In this document: positions 17,998-27,153 of the stretch, piece after piece
Position numbering within the stretch: the stretch's first letter is position 1
Layout of the letters: the number at the start of each line of letters is the position of its first letter
Source: CAWAQA01 sp963784065
GTDB lineage: Bacteria; Acidobacteriota; Vicinamibacteria; Vicinamibacterales; UBA2999
Direction: 5' to 3'
Assembly: GCA_963784065.1 (NCBI GenBank)
Contig: CAWAQA010000002.1
Span: forward strand, 186,001 to 250,000
Length of the DNA: 64,000 bases
The notes under the pieces: model-generated
What the model saw: only the letters and a program-made list of their open reading frames with translations
Told to the model about the DNA's origin: nothing
Database searches by the model: none
Translations under genes and position numbers: made by a program

Positions 17998-20965
17998 ATG
18001 CCGATGAGACTCGTTGTCGCAGCCGTCGCGTTCGCGGCGCTCGTCGCCGCCGCTCCCCTTCCAGCAGCCGCCCAGGCGGGCCGCTCCGAAATCAACGGAA
18101 CAATCTTCGATACTGCCAAGGCGGTCATTCCTGGCGCCACGGTCACGGCCACGCATGAAGCCACAGGGCTGGTCCGCACCTTTACCAGCGGTGAAGACGG
18201 CCGCTTCGTCATTGCGACGCTGACACCGGGAACCTACACAATCGCGGTGGAACTGGCAGGCTTCCAGACCACGACACGCCAGGGAGTGGCGGTCGGAGTC
18301 GGTCAGGAGCTTACGCTCGACTTCACGCTGTCGGTCGCCGCGCTGCAGGAATCGCTGACGGTCACCGCCGAGGCGCCGGTCGTCGAGGTGACGGCGAGCC
18401 GCGTGGGCACGAACGTGACCACGCGCGAGATCGACAACCTCCCGAGCCAGGGTCGTAACCAGCTTTCACTCATGCAGCTCGTGCCGGGACTGACGCCGAG
18501 TCTCCAGCCAGGCACATTCGAGGGCGGCCAGTTCAACGCGAACGGCCGCGAGACCGGCAGCAACATGTTCATGGTCGACGGCGTGTACAACAACGACGAT
18601 CGGCTGGGCGGCTCTCAAGGGACGCAGGCGCGCGTTCCACTCGACGTCATGGCGGAGTTCCAGGTGCTGACGCACCAGTACACGGCGGAGTTCGGCGGAT
18701 CCTCCGGGGTCGTCGTCAACGCGGTTACCAAGAGCGGCACCAACAGCATCCGCGGCCGCGGCTATTACTATTTCCAGGACGACAGCCTGAACGCGACGAA
18801 CTACTTCCTGAAGCTCCAGGGCGAGGAGAATCCGGCCAGCGGCAGCAAGGCGTGGGGCGGCAACGCGGGTGGGCCCATCGTCCGGAACAAGGCCTTCTGG
18901 TTCGGCAGCATCGAGCGCAACGAACTGGACAACGCCGTCTCGCTCGTCTATCCGCCCGAGGCGGCGCCGCTCGCCGTGTCGTACTCCGACACCTCCACGA
19001 TCCGCTCATGGAACACCTTCCTGCGCGGCGACTACCAGATGACGCAGAGCAATAATCTGAGCGTCCGGTGGATCAAGGAGGCCGCGATCACCGTCGGCGA
19101 GGACTGGGAAGACGAGCTGAGCACGCCCGACCACGTGGACATCGAAAACGATGGCGGCGACCAGGCGTTCAACGCGAGCTGGACCGCCGTCATCGGCGAC
19201 CGGGCGACGAACGAGCTCAAGGTCGGGCACGTGCGCGAAGACCTTCTGCAGGGCAACCGCCAGTATTTCGACGACGACTTCAACTATATCGAGCTGAACG
19301 GACGCGACCAGTTCGACATCGGGGCCAACAACGTCCACCCGGACTTCGGCGCCGGCCCGATCGACGTTCACGGCACCGCGAAGGTCCGCACGTATACGTT
19401 CGACAATGCGTTCACGTTCATCAAGTCCGACTGGGCGGGCAACCACACGTTCAAGGCCGGCTTCGGCTGGAGCCAGAACGGCGTCAATCCCATCATCCAG
19501 GGCGGCAACGACAACGGCACGTTCGAGTTCCTGCACAACCTGCCGTTCAATCCGGCGAACGCGTCCACCTATCCGTCGATCTTTTCCATCCGTCTCGGAG
19601 AGATCTACTTCGATCTCACCGACAAGCGGACGAATCTCTACTTCCAGGACAAGTGGCAGATCAACCGGAACCTCTCGCTGAATCTGGGGTTGCGGTACGA
19701 CTACCAGGACATGACGCCGGAGACGAAGGCCGCATTTGCGCCCCGCCTCGGGTTCGCGTACGACCCGACCGGCGAGGGAAAAATGGTGGTCCGCGGAGGT
19801 GTCGGCAAGTTCTACGAGTATCAGCTCATCGGCATCCTCAGCGATCTGACGCAGCTCGCGGTGATCAGCCCGGCGTTCCAGTTCGAGACCGATGAGGACG
19901 AGTCGCCCCTGGACGGCGTGCTTCCGTCGGATCCCTGCCTGCGGCCGGTGGGGTCGGGCGGGCTGGCGAACATCGGTCCGGCGTGCCGCGCGCTCCTGGC
20001 GACAACCCGCGCGCAGGTCGGCACCGGCAGTTTCGTCAACTCCGAGCCGGTCGTGGATGGCGATCGCCGGCTGGGCTATCTCTGGTCGTTCAGCCTCGGC
20101 GTGCAGCGGGAGCTGATGCCGAACGTCGGCCTCACCGCCGACTACGTCGGCAACCGCGGGCGCGACCAGACGGGACTCATCGACATCAACGAGCCGCGTC
20201 AGCTCGCGAACGGAACCTTCGGGCGGCCCGGGCCCGCGCGTGTTCGATCCGGACGGCGAATTGATTCCCCCGCAGGCGCGTAACACGAATTTCCAGCGCG
20301 TGCTCCAGTTCCAGACGCGCGACGACTTCAACACCGACTACAACGCATTCGAGGTCGGCCTCGACAAGCGGTATGCCAATCGATGGAGCAGCCGGTTCGC
20401 CTATACGCTGTCACGCTCACGCGACGTCGGCATTGCCGCCACCGGCGGCGGTGCAGCCATCAGCACCAAACGCGTCGTCGACGATCTCGACCCACGCTCT
20501 GACTACGGCCTCTCCAATTTCGACAACCGCCACGCAGTTGCCGTCAGCCTCAACGTCAACCCATGGCGCGGGCTGGGCAGCGGCCTCGTGTTCCGCTACT
20601 ACTCCGGGTACCCGATCAACGAGCTCGTCGGCAGCGACGTGAACCGCGATCGCGACAACACCGACCGGCCTATCAGGGGCGTTCACGATGCGACGACACC
20701 CATCGTGTCGGACGTCGACAGCAGCGGCCGCGCCGTTCGCAACGGGATCGACGGCGAAGATGTGATGATCCTCGACCTGCGCTTCCAGTACCTGTTCGAC
20801 CTGCCGCGGCAGGGCAACCTCGGGTTGTTCTGGGAGATCTACAACGCCACGGATCGGGTGAACTTCGGCAACCCGACCGGCAACCGGATCAGCTCGAACT
20901 TCCTGGTGCCCGTCCGCGCCAACAGCCCTCGGACGATGCAGTTGGGCATCCGCTACACCTTCTGA
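17998..20965 (+). CDS. Oar-like TonB-dependent receptor, one frameshift
   Basis: Outer-membrane receptor of about 989 residues. ATG 17998 follows GGAGGTC and opens a signal peptide ending PAAAQ. Order: carboxypeptidase-regulatory domain (SEINGTIFDTAKAVIPGATV, about 32-115), plug (SLTVTAEAPVVEV, then DNLPSQGRNQLSLMQLVPGL, VDGVYNNDDRLGG, GGSSGVVVNAVTKSGTN), then a barrel ending in the aromatic RYTF. Frame is lost at about 20232-20238, where GGGCCCGCGCGTG appears to have one C too many: GRPGP should join RVFDPDGELIPPQ. Removing one base restores a continuous protein. Substrate unknown; the type is typical of Acidobacteriota. Confidence 0.92.
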
Positions 20966-20972
20966 AGCCACA

Positions 20973-21150
20973 GGTGTACGTAGGGGCCGGCTTCAGCCGG
21001 CCCTCGTACGATCGCTGTCAGCGGCTTGGGCCGGCTGAAGCCGGCCCCTACGTACGGTCACGTGGCCCTTCGTACGATCGCTCGCGCCGCCCTGGGGCCG
21101 GCTGAGCCGGCCCCTACGAATCCCTGTGGCTTCCGGCTTCAGCCGGAAGA
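20973..21150. repeat. Palindrome cluster in a convergent gap (three family A, one family B)
   Basis: Family A near 20977-21003, 21029-21055 and 21095-21118, with ACGTAGGGGCCGGC or its reverse; family B at 21125-21149 (GTGGCTTCCGGCTTCAGCCG...). They fill the gap between the receptor and the convergent deacetylase gene. Confidence 0.8.
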
Positions 21151-21179
21151 TCCGCTGCCTGCCCACTGCGCACTCGTCG

Positions 21180-21884
21180 TTACGGACAAATCGTCCCGAA
21201 CTGAAATCCTCGCGCGCGCAGCTCGGGGATCAGGCGATCGACCGTCTCGATCGCATAGGCGCGGTCGGCGCGCGGATTCTCGTGATGCCCGTCATGGATG
21301 ACGATGATGTCACCGGGCGATGACCGGGCGGCGAGCCGCGGGACGAGGTCGTCCGCGTTCCGCGCCTTGAACCAGTTGAAGTCCCACAGCATCCAGCCCC
21401 AGCCCACGATCACGTAGCCGGCGCGTGCGGCCCCGGCGATCATCGGTACGCTGCGGTTTCCGGCGTGCGGCCTGAACGCGCGGCACGGCTGGTAGCCGGT
21501 CAGCAGCTCGAGCCGCGCCGCCGCTTCCTGGAGCATCGTCGCGAGCCCCACAGGCGGGTAGAACATCGGCGTGCGCGAATGCCAGTGCAGCGCCACCGCG
21601 TGACCGTCCTCGAAGGCGCGCCGGACGATCGGCGCCGTGTCCCGCGTCAGGTGCTTGTCGATCACGAAGAAGGTGGCGTTCACGCCGTGGCGCGCCAGCA
21701 CATCGAGCAGCCGCGGCGTCGCCTCGGGATTCGGCCCGTCGTCGAAGGTGAGATAGACGGTGGGCGGCGCGTCCTGCGGCATGCGCCAGACCGTGTCGTC
21801 CGTCACGTCCAGGAGAAAATTGAAGGGCGCGACGTGGGCCAGCAGCGCGACGCCAATCACCGCGATCCAGGAGAACAGGCTCAT
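21180..21884 (-). CDS. Polysaccharide deacetylase (NodB) family protein
   Basis: Carbohydrate-esterase-4-type hydrolase removing N-acetyl groups from glycans such as peptidoglycan or chitin; 234 residues. An N-terminal membrane helix (SWIAVIGVALLAHVAPFNF) anchors it. NodB motif 1 is TFDDGPN (Asp48-Asp49). Motif 2 is HWHSR (His100...), where the usual second zinc His is Arg104, though His102 might substitute. Motif 3 is RPHAG (Arg138) instead of RPPYG, and DIIVIHDG carries the C-terminal His. The altered motif 2 leaves activity uncertain. ATG 21884 follows CAGGAG. Confidence 0.85.
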   Translation of the reverse strand: MSLFSWIAVIGVALLAHVAPFNFLLDVTDDTVWRMPQDAPPTVYLTFDDGPNPEATPRLLDVLARHGVNATFFVIDKHLTRDTAPIVRRAFEDGHAVALHWHSRTPMFYPPVGLATMLQEAAARLELLTGYQPCRAFRPHAGNRSVPMIAGAARAGYVIVGWGWMLWDFNWFKARNADDLVPRLAARSSPGDIIVIHDGHHENPRADRAYAIETVDRLIPELRARGFQFGTICP

Positions 21885-22007
21885 GGTTGAGCTTTTCCGA
21901 CCAGGGACATAATTCGTCTTCGGTCTGCGGGCTCCAGTTTACGGTCGCCGCCTGAAGACGTTGACCGTAGCCCTAATCACACATCGCAAATCGCACATGC
22001 AATCTCC

Positions 22008-22847
22008 ATGGCTCCCTATTTCCTCGCCATCGCCTCCGCTGCGTTTTACGGCGCGGCTGACTTCATCGGCGGGCTCGCCTCGCGCCGGGCGCCTACCTCG
22101 GCGGTCGTCATTGTCTCGGGGCTCGCCGGGCTGGCGGTCCTGGCGGTGCTCATGCCGTTGCTGCCGCCGAGTACGCCATCGACGCGCGACATCGCGTGGG
22201 GCGCCGTGGCCGGGCTGATGGGCGGCGCGGGCCTCGGCTTCCTCTACCGGGCGCTCGCGATCGGCACGATGTCGGTGGTCGCGCCGACGACGGCCGTGTG
22301 CGGCGTGTCGATTCCCGTCATCGCGGGCATCCTGCTCGGCGAGCGGCCGTCACCGATCACGACGGCCGGCATGGCCCTCGCGCTCGTGGCCATCGTGCTC
22401 GTCAGTCAGGAGAAGCGCGACGCGGGGACGGTGCGTTCACGCGGCATCGGCCTCGCGCTGGTTTCCGGTGTCGCCATCGGGTTGTTCTACCTGGCACTCG
22501 CGGAAACCTCACCCGACGCCGGACTGTGGCCGCTCATGGCGTCACGAGCCGCCTCAGTGACGCTCTTCGCCGCCGCGGCCATCGTCAGCCGCCAGTCGCT
22601 GCGCATGAACGCGCCGCTGACGGGTCTCGTCGTGACATGCGGCGTGCTCGACATGATTGCCAACGCGCTCTACCTGGTGGCCTCACGCGGCGGGCCGCTC
22701 AGCGTCGTCGTCACGCTGGTCTCTCTCTACCCGGCCAGCACCGTCATCCTCGCACGCGTCGTGCTCGCCGAACGCCTCAGCGCCTGGCAGATCGCGGGCG
22801 TCGCCTGCGCGCTGGTTGCGGTTGTCCTGATCGTCGGCGCAACGTAG
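22008..22847 (+). CDS. EamA/DMT family transporter
   Basis: Ten-helix inner-membrane transporter of the drug/metabolite superfamily, 279 residues. Two EamA halves are visible: residues about 1-130 (FLAIASAAFYGAADFIGGLA ... GERPSPITTAGMALALVAIVL) and 145-275 (GIGLALVSGVAIGLFYLAL ... LVSLYPASTVILARVVLAE). The substrate cannot be assigned; relatives export amino acids or metabolites. No clear ribosome site precedes ATG 22008. The TAG stop is the first part of a family-C repeat (ACGTAGGGCGGGG). Confidence 0.88.
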   Translation: MAPYFLAIASAAFYGAADFIGGLASRRAPTSAVVIVSGLAGLAVLAVLMPLLPPSTPSTRDIAWGAVAGLMGGAGLGFLYRALAIGTMSVVAPTTAVCGVSIPVIAGILLGERPSPITTAGMALALVAIVLVSQEKRDAGTVRSRGIGLALVSGVAIGLFYLALAETSPDAGLWPLMASRAASVTLFAAAAIVSRQSLRMNAPLTGLVVTCGVLDMIANALYLVASRGGPLSVVVTLVSLYPASTVILARVVLAERLSAWQIAGVACALVAVVLIVGAT

Positions 22848-23012
22848 GGCGGGGTCACTTGGACCAGCAACGTAGTGCGGATCCTCTTGGACCCGCTACA
22901 GACGGGGGAATCCTTTGGCCCTGCAACGTCGGGCGGGTCCTTTGGACCTGCAGCGTCGGGCGGGTCCTTTGGACCTGCAGCGTAGGGCGGGTCCTTTTGG
23001 ACCCGCCATCAA
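22844..23012. repeat. Family-C repeat array (GTAGGGCGGGTCCTTTTGGACCCGCC)
   Basis: Five partly decayed copies in about 170 bases. The last (22982-23012) is the most complete: GGCGGGTCC, TTTT, GGACCCGCC. Two adjacent copies near 22930-22980 are nearly identical (CGTCGGGCGGGTCCTTTGG). It lies between convergent genes, and the first copy supplies the stop codon of the DMT transporter gene. Confidence 0.75.
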
Positions 23013-23019
23013 GCGGCGG

Positions 23020-23841
23020 TCACCTCCGGCGCGGCTTGCGTCCGACGACGTCGATGAGCGCCGGTGCGATCATGACGGGCGTCTTTTCACGGCTGGCGGC
23101 GATCCACTGCCGGCGCAGGCGTTTCGCCTGGACGGGACTGAACGGCGGCAGCCTCCCGAGCTGATCCATCACGCCGAGAAAGTACGTCGTGAGCCAGGTC
23201 CACGTCGGCGAGCCGGGATGACCGGTCTTGATCGTGGGGGTCAGGCCGACGACGTCGAGTCCCGCGGCGCGAAACAGGGTGGGGAGCCTGCCGGCGATGC
23301 TGGCGTCGCCGCCCTGCGTCTCGAAGAACGCCTCGTCGGCCGCGACGAAGGCACGCCATTCGGGCGGGGTCGGCACCATCAGGAACGTTTCGCGGCAGTA
23401 GTCCTGGATCGCCAGCACGCCGCCCGGTGCGAGCGCTGTCGCCAGCTTGCGCACGTGCGCGCCGGGATCGGGCAGGAAGAGGAATACCCACCTCGCGAAG
23501 ATCAGGTCGTAGTGATTCCGCGGCAGGCGCGAATCGGCGAGCACCGTGTCCCAGACACGGCCTTCCCCCAGGCCGTCACGCCGCGCCAGCGTGTGCAGCC
23601 GGGCGCGGAACGCCGCCGACGGTTCGATGGCGTCCACCGGTCCGCGGACGCGCCGCCGGAGCTCGAGGTGCAGCGACCCCTGCCCGGGACCGATCTCGAG
23701 GACCTTCGATCCCGGCTCGATGCCGACGCGGTCGAAGAGCGCGAAGGTGACCGGATCCCACAGGCGCGCCTGCGCCCGCAGGCGGGCGGCCTCGGTTCGG
23801 GTATCGCCAAGCAGGTACCTGTAAGAACGCGTTGCCTTCAC
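23020..23841 (-). CDS. Class I SAM-dependent methyltransferase
   Basis: 273 residues from GTG 23841. Rossmann-fold methyltransferase with motif I LEIGPGQGS (about residues 48-56), an acidic ribose-binding motif AIEPS, motif IV-like HYDLIFARWVFLFLPDP and a post-motif LAPGGVLAIQDYCR. The C-terminal segment (SREKTPVMIAPALIDVVGRK) resembles small-molecule methyltransferases of the UbiE type. Substrate not predictable. Transcribed away from the cyclase lipoprotein at 24032. Confidence 0.85.
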   Translation of the reverse strand: MKATRSYRYLLGDTRTEAARLRAQARLWDPVTFALFDRVGIEPGSKVLEIGPGQGSLHLELRRRVRGPVDAIEPSAAFRARLHTLARRDGLGEGRVWDTVLADSRLPRNHYDLIFARWVFLFLPDPGAHVRKLATALAPGGVLAIQDYCRETFLMVPTPPEWRAFVAADEAFFETQGGDASIAGRLPTLFRAAGLDVVGLTPTIKTGHPGSPTWTWLTTYFLGVMDQLGRLPPFSPVQAKRLRRQWIAASREKTPVMIAPALIDVVGRKPRRR

Positions 23842-23852
23842 CAGCCGTCTCG

Positions 23853-24026
23853 TCGCAACATCAGGGCTCAGGGCTTAGGGCCCAGGAATCAGGGCTCAGG
23901 GGAGGCCTCAGGGCCCAGGCCTGAGGCCGCTTAAAGCCTAACTGAGCCCCGATTCCTGATCCCTGATTCCTTCTGAGCCCTGATTCCTGAGCCCTGAGCC
24001 CTGAGCCCTGATTCCTGAGGCCTACA
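23853..24026. repeat. Family-D low-complexity repeat block (CAGGGCTCAGGG words, both orientations)
   Basis: About 175 bases built from GGGCTCAGG, AGGCCTCAGG and AATCAGGG, then their complements CCTGAGCCCTGA and CCTGATTCC, giving a large imperfect inverted repeat around 23930. It fills the whole region between two divergent starts (23841 and 24032), so any promoters would lie in or next to it. Confidence 0.7.
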
Positions 24027-24031
24027 CAGTC

Positions 24032-24826
24032 ATGCTGCCGATCAGATTCGTCGCATGCGTGGCGCTGGCGGCGGGCGCGTGCTCCGCGCCGCCACCGTCT
24101 TCGCCGCTTCCCTCCGGCGAAATCGTTGACCTGTCGCACGCGTATGACGGCTCGACCATTTTCTGGCCGACGGCCGACGCGTTCCGGCTCGACAAGGTCG
24201 CCGAAGGCATGACAGCCGGCGGCTACTACTACGCCGCCAACAATTTCTTCACATCCGAGCATGGCGGCACGCACATCGATGCACCTGTCCATTTCGCGCA
24301 GGGACGGGACACGGTTGACCGGATCCCGCTCGCCCGGCTCGTCGGCCCGGCGGTCGTGATCGACGTCACCGGCCGCGCGGATCGCGATACGGACTACCAG
24401 GTGACGACGGCCGACATCGAGCAGGCGGAGGCGCGCGATGGCGAGATCCCCGCGAACGCGATTGTCCTGATCCGGACCGGGTTCTCGCGCCGGTGGCCCG
24501 ACGCGGCCCGTTACCTCGGTACCGCCGAGCGCGGAGCGGATGCCGTGGCCAAGCTGCATTTCCCGGGACTGCATCCCGACGCCGCCCGCTGGCTGACGGC
24601 AAACCGCCAGATCGATGCGATTGGCATCGACACCGCCAGCATCGACTACGGGCAGTCCACGCAGTACGAATCGCACCGGCTGCTGTTCGAGCGCGACGTG
24701 CCCGCCTTCGAGAACCTGACGTCCCTCGAGCGGCTGCCGCTGCGCGGGGCGTCCATCATCGCGCTCCCGATGAAGATCGGCGGCGGCAGCGGGGCGCCGC
24801 TGCGGGCGATCGCGATTCTGCCGTAG
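24032..24826 (+). CDS. Cyclase family protein, putative lipoprotein
   Basis: 264 residues with a lipobox (VALAAGAC, Cys17), so probably membrane-tethered in the periplasm. The metal-binding signature HGGTHIDAPVHF (about residues 79-90) defines the cyclase/kynurenine-formamidase family. Supporting blocks are EIVDLSHAYDGSTIFWPTAD, IVLIRTGFSRRW, DAIGIDTASIDYG and the C-terminal RGASIIALPMKIGGGSG. Family members hydrolyse formamides or carbamoyl-type amides. It is a second, intact member beside the broken gene at 16271. Its stop codon lies in a GGCAGTAGGCAGT repeat. Confidence 0.88.
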   Translation: MLPIRFVACVALAAGACSAPPPSSPLPSGEIVDLSHAYDGSTIFWPTADAFRLDKVAEGMTAGGYYYAANNFFTSEHGGTHIDAPVHFAQGRDTVDRIPLARLVGPAVVIDVTGRADRDTDYQVTTADIEQAEARDGEIPANAIVLIRTGFSRRWPDAARYLGTAERGADAVAKLHFPGLHPDAARWLTANRQIDAIGIDTASIDYGQSTQYESHRLLFERDVPAFENLTSLERLPLRGASIIALPMKIGGGSGAPLRAIAILP

Positions 24827-24930
24827 GCAGTAGGCAGTGGGCCGGCTAAAGCCGGCCCCTACGTCCGGCTAAAGCCGGAAGCCACAGTATTCAAATCGTT
24901 TGTGGCTTCCGCCTTCAGGCGGAAGGAACC
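24824..24930. repeat. Composite repeat: GGCAGT words, family A, family B
   Basis: TAGGCAGTAGGCAGTGGG at the gene end, a family-A palindrome at 24839-24863, then GGCTAAAGCCGGAAGCCACAG (24866-24886), whose outer half pairs with TGTGGCTTCC at 24901-24910 around a 14-base AT-rich loop. Confidence 0.7.
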
Positions 24931-24942
24931 GCGAACAACAAG

Positions 24943-24951
24943 TGCTACGAT
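24943..24951 (+). promoter_or_regulatory. candidate extended -10 element (TGCTACGAT)
   Basis: Identical to the element at 650-658; ends 22 bases before the dehydrogenase start at 24974. Confidence 0.3.
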
Positions 24952-24973
24952 CTGGCATTCCTGAGGAGGCTTC

Positions 24974-26182
24974 ATGATCCGGTTGTCGTCGCTGGTCGCT
25001 CTTCTGTTCGTATCCGGCGCCCTCGTCCTGGCGCAGCAGCCGCCGCCCGCCGCGGGGTCGTTTGCCCGCCGCCCGCCGCTCCCCGTGCCCGACGCCCCGC
25101 GAACCGTCGACAGTCTGGCCGGGCCGATTCGCGTGGTGCCGTACGTCAGCGGCCTGGCGCTCCCGTGGAGCATTGCCTTCCTGCCAAACGGGGACATGCT
25201 CGTCACGGAGAAGGTCGGCCGGTTGCGCATCGTGCGCAACGGCACGCTCGATCCAACGCCGGTCTCGGGTACTCCCGAGGTCTGGGCCATGGGCCAGGGT
25301 GGGTTGCTCGAGGTGGCGCTGCATCCGCGCTTCGCGGAGAACCGCCTGGTCTATTTGAGCTACTCGAAACCGGGCGGAGATCGCGGGAACACGACTGCGC
25401 TCGGGCGCGGCCGTCTCGAAGGCAACGCGCTCGTGGACTTCAAGGACATCTTCGTGGCCGACGCGTGGCGTCAGGCCAACCAGCACTTCGGGGCGAAGAT
25501 CGCCTTCAGCCGCGACGGCACGCTCTTCATGAGCGTGGGCGAGCGCAACGAGCGCGCGCGCTCGCAACAAACCACCCACCACGCAGGCAAGATTCTGCGC
25601 CTTCGCGATGACGGCACGGTGCCGCCGGACAATCCGTTCGTTGGGCGCGAGGGGTTCCGGCCGGAGATCTATTCTTACGGCCACCGCAACCCGCAGTCGC
25701 TCGCCATCCACCCGGATACCGGCGAGCTGTGGGCAACGGAGCACGGGCCACAGGGCGGCGACGAGCTGAACCTGATCAAGCCCGGCCTGAACTACGGGTG
25801 GCCCGTCGTCACGCACGGCCGCGAATACACGGGCGAGTTCATCAGCCAGCCGTATCGTGACGGCATCGAGGCGCCGGTGACGGTCTGGGTGCCGTCGATT
25901 GCCACGTCGGGCATGGCGTTCTACACAGGCGACAAGTTCCCGGGTTGGAGGCACAGCCTCCTCGTCGGCGCTCTCGCCGGCCAGCACCTGCATCGCGTGG
26001 TGTTCGCGGCCGGCGGCCCGTACGGCCGCGAGGCGCTGTTCGGCGAGATGCGCCTGCGGATCCGCGACGTGCGCCAGGGGCCGGACGGATACCTGTACCT
26101 GGCGGTTGACGCGAACCCGGCCGGCGCCATCCTGCGCATCGAGCCCGGTCCGGCGGCAACCACGACCTCGCAGCAGCAGTAA
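24974..26182 (+). CDS. PQQ-dependent sugar dehydrogenase family protein (soluble, Asd/YliI-like)
   Basis: 402 residues; ATG 24974 follows GAGGAGGC. Signal peptide ends VLAQQ (about residue 22), so it is periplasmic. It is a six-bladed propeller of the soluble aldose dehydrogenase family, with SGLALPWSIAFLPNGDMLVT at blade 1, GGLLEVALHPRF, ANQHFGAKIAFSRDGTLFMS, GHRNPQSLAIHP, LWATEHGPQGGDELNLIKPG (residues that contact PQQ and Ca in the family) and NYGWPVV. It would oxidise sugar aldehydes and pass electrons to a quinone or cytochrome. No PQQ biosynthesis gene is in the window. Confidence 0.92.
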   Translation: MIRLSSLVALLFVSGALVLAQQPPPAAGSFARRPPLPVPDAPRTVDSLAGPIRVVPYVSGLALPWSIAFLPNGDMLVTEKVGRLRIVRNGTLDPTPVSGTPEVWAMGQGGLLEVALHPRFAENRLVYLSYSKPGGDRGNTTALGRGRLEGNALVDFKDIFVADAWRQANQHFGAKIAFSRDGTLFMSVGERNERARSQQTTHHAGKILRLRDDGTVPPDNPFVGREGFRPEIYSYGHRNPQSLAIHPDTGELWATEHGPQGGDELNLIKPGLNYGWPVVTHGREYTGEFISQPYRDGIEAPVTVWVPSIATSGMAFYTGDKFPGWRHSLLVGALAGQHLHRVVFAAGGPYGREALFGEMRLRIRDVRQGPDGYLYLAVDANPAGAILRIEPGPAATTTSQQQ

Positions 26183-26196
26183 CCAGCGGTCCGCCG

Positions 26197-26292
26197 GTGC
26201 TGCTCTTCGAGCTCTTTCCGTTGTTCGTGATGATCACCGCCGGGATCATCGCGGTGGTCCTGTTCGTGATGAACCGCCAGTCCGAAGATTGA
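26197..26292 (+). CDS. Small single-helix membrane peptide (31 aa)
   Basis: Short frame from GTG 26197, 14 bases after the sugar dehydrogenase stop: MLLFELFPLFVMITAGII, then AVVLFVMNRQSED. It is one strong transmembrane helix followed by a charged tail, as in real small membrane proteins and unlike random GC-rich frames. No ribosome site stands out. It could be co-transcribed with the dehydrogenase. Function unknown. Confidence 0.4.
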   Translation: MLLFELFPLFVMITAGIIAVVLFVMNRQSED

Positions 26293-26411
26293 ACGCGCAT
26301 CGCGATGACGTCCACCGAGGCACAGCAGCGTGCCTCGGTGTCTCGCCACGTCACGATCGTCTGGACGTGTAACCGAGTGAGTCGTCGTCACACCCGGAGC
26401 CCAGCCACCCG

Positions 26412-26918
26412 TTGACGATCCGGATCGAACCGGCGACCGAGCGCGACGTTCCGCTCATCCTGCGGCTGATCCGCGCGCTCGCGGAGTACGAGCGTCTGAC
26501 CCACCAGGTCGTGGCGACCGAAGCCGCGTTGCACGCCACGCTCTTTGGCCCGGCGCCCGCGGCCGAAGTGGTCATTGCGTACGCAGACGAGCAGCCGGCC
26601 GGCTTCGCACTCTGGTTTCACAACTACTCGACATTTCTCGCCAGGCCCGGACTCTACCTGGAGGATCTCTTCGTACTGTCGGAGTGGCGCGGCCACGGCG
26701 TCGGCCGGCAGCTGCTGTCGCACCTCGCGCGCGTCGCCGTGGAACGCGGATGTGGCCGCATGGAGTGGTCGGTGCTCGACTGGAACGAGCCGGCGATCGG
26801 CTTCTACCGGAAGCTGGGCGCCGCGGTGATGGAGGACTGGCGGATCTGCCGGCTCACCGGCGACACGCTCGCGGCCCTGGCACGAACGACAGCGGCAGAG
26901 AGCGGAGGAGAACGCTGA
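26412..26918 (+). CDS. GNAT family N-acetyltransferase (diamine-acetyltransferase-like)
   Basis: 168 residues from TTG 26412; no ATG fits. It transfers acetyl from acetyl-CoA to an amine. The order of motifs follows spermidine/spermine acetyltransferase relatives: IRIEPATERDVPLILRLIRA, EYERL, GFALWFHNYSTFLARPGLYL, the CoA loop WRGHGVGRQLL (motif A, about residues 95-105), WSVLDWNEPAIGFYRKLGA (motif B) and EDWRICRL. A polyamine or thialysine substrate is plausible. Confidence 0.88.
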   Translation: MTIRIEPATERDVPLILRLIRALAEYERLTHQVVATEAALHATLFGPAPAAEVVIAYADEQPAGFALWFHNYSTFLARPGLYLEDLFVLSEWRGHGVGRQLLSHLARVAVERGCGRMEWSVLDWNEPAIGFYRKLGAAVMEDWRICRLTGDTLAALARTTAAESGGER

Positions 26919-27094
26919 TCAGGGGCGATCGTCAGGATCGGCGGCAGGTGCCGGCGAGGCTGCTGTTGCGGTTGCGGAAGCCGGGCGCGGATGGGCAGTC
27001 GAGGACGGGGGAAGCCGCGAAGAGGAAGAGGCCGGCGATCGGGTTCGAACCGCCGGCCCGTGGATGAATGTCTGAACCCTGTTATGAATACTTC

Positions 27095-27120
27095 TCCCGG
27101 CTGACGCCGGAAGCCACAGG
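27095..27120. repeat. Family-B palindrome variant in a convergent gap
   Basis: TCCCGGCTGACGCCGGAAGCCACAGG between the GNAT and HDOD genes. The remaining 27-kb gap (26919-27153) holds a GGTTCGAACC palindrome and nothing else recognisable. Confidence 0.65.
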
Positions 27121-27153
27121 AGCGTGATCAGGCCGGGAGCCACACCCGCGGAC

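Noticed and set aside
20973..24026. Repeat arrays as CRISPR
   Set aside because: Repeats are palindromic, irregularly spaced, of mixed families and without uniform unique spacers; no cas gene is present.
27030..27080. tRNA-like segment with GGGTTCGAACC
   Set aside because: The T-loop-like GGTTCGAACC is present, but the flanking stem has mismatches, no D-arm or anticodon arm folds around it, and no acceptor pairing extends beyond a few bases.
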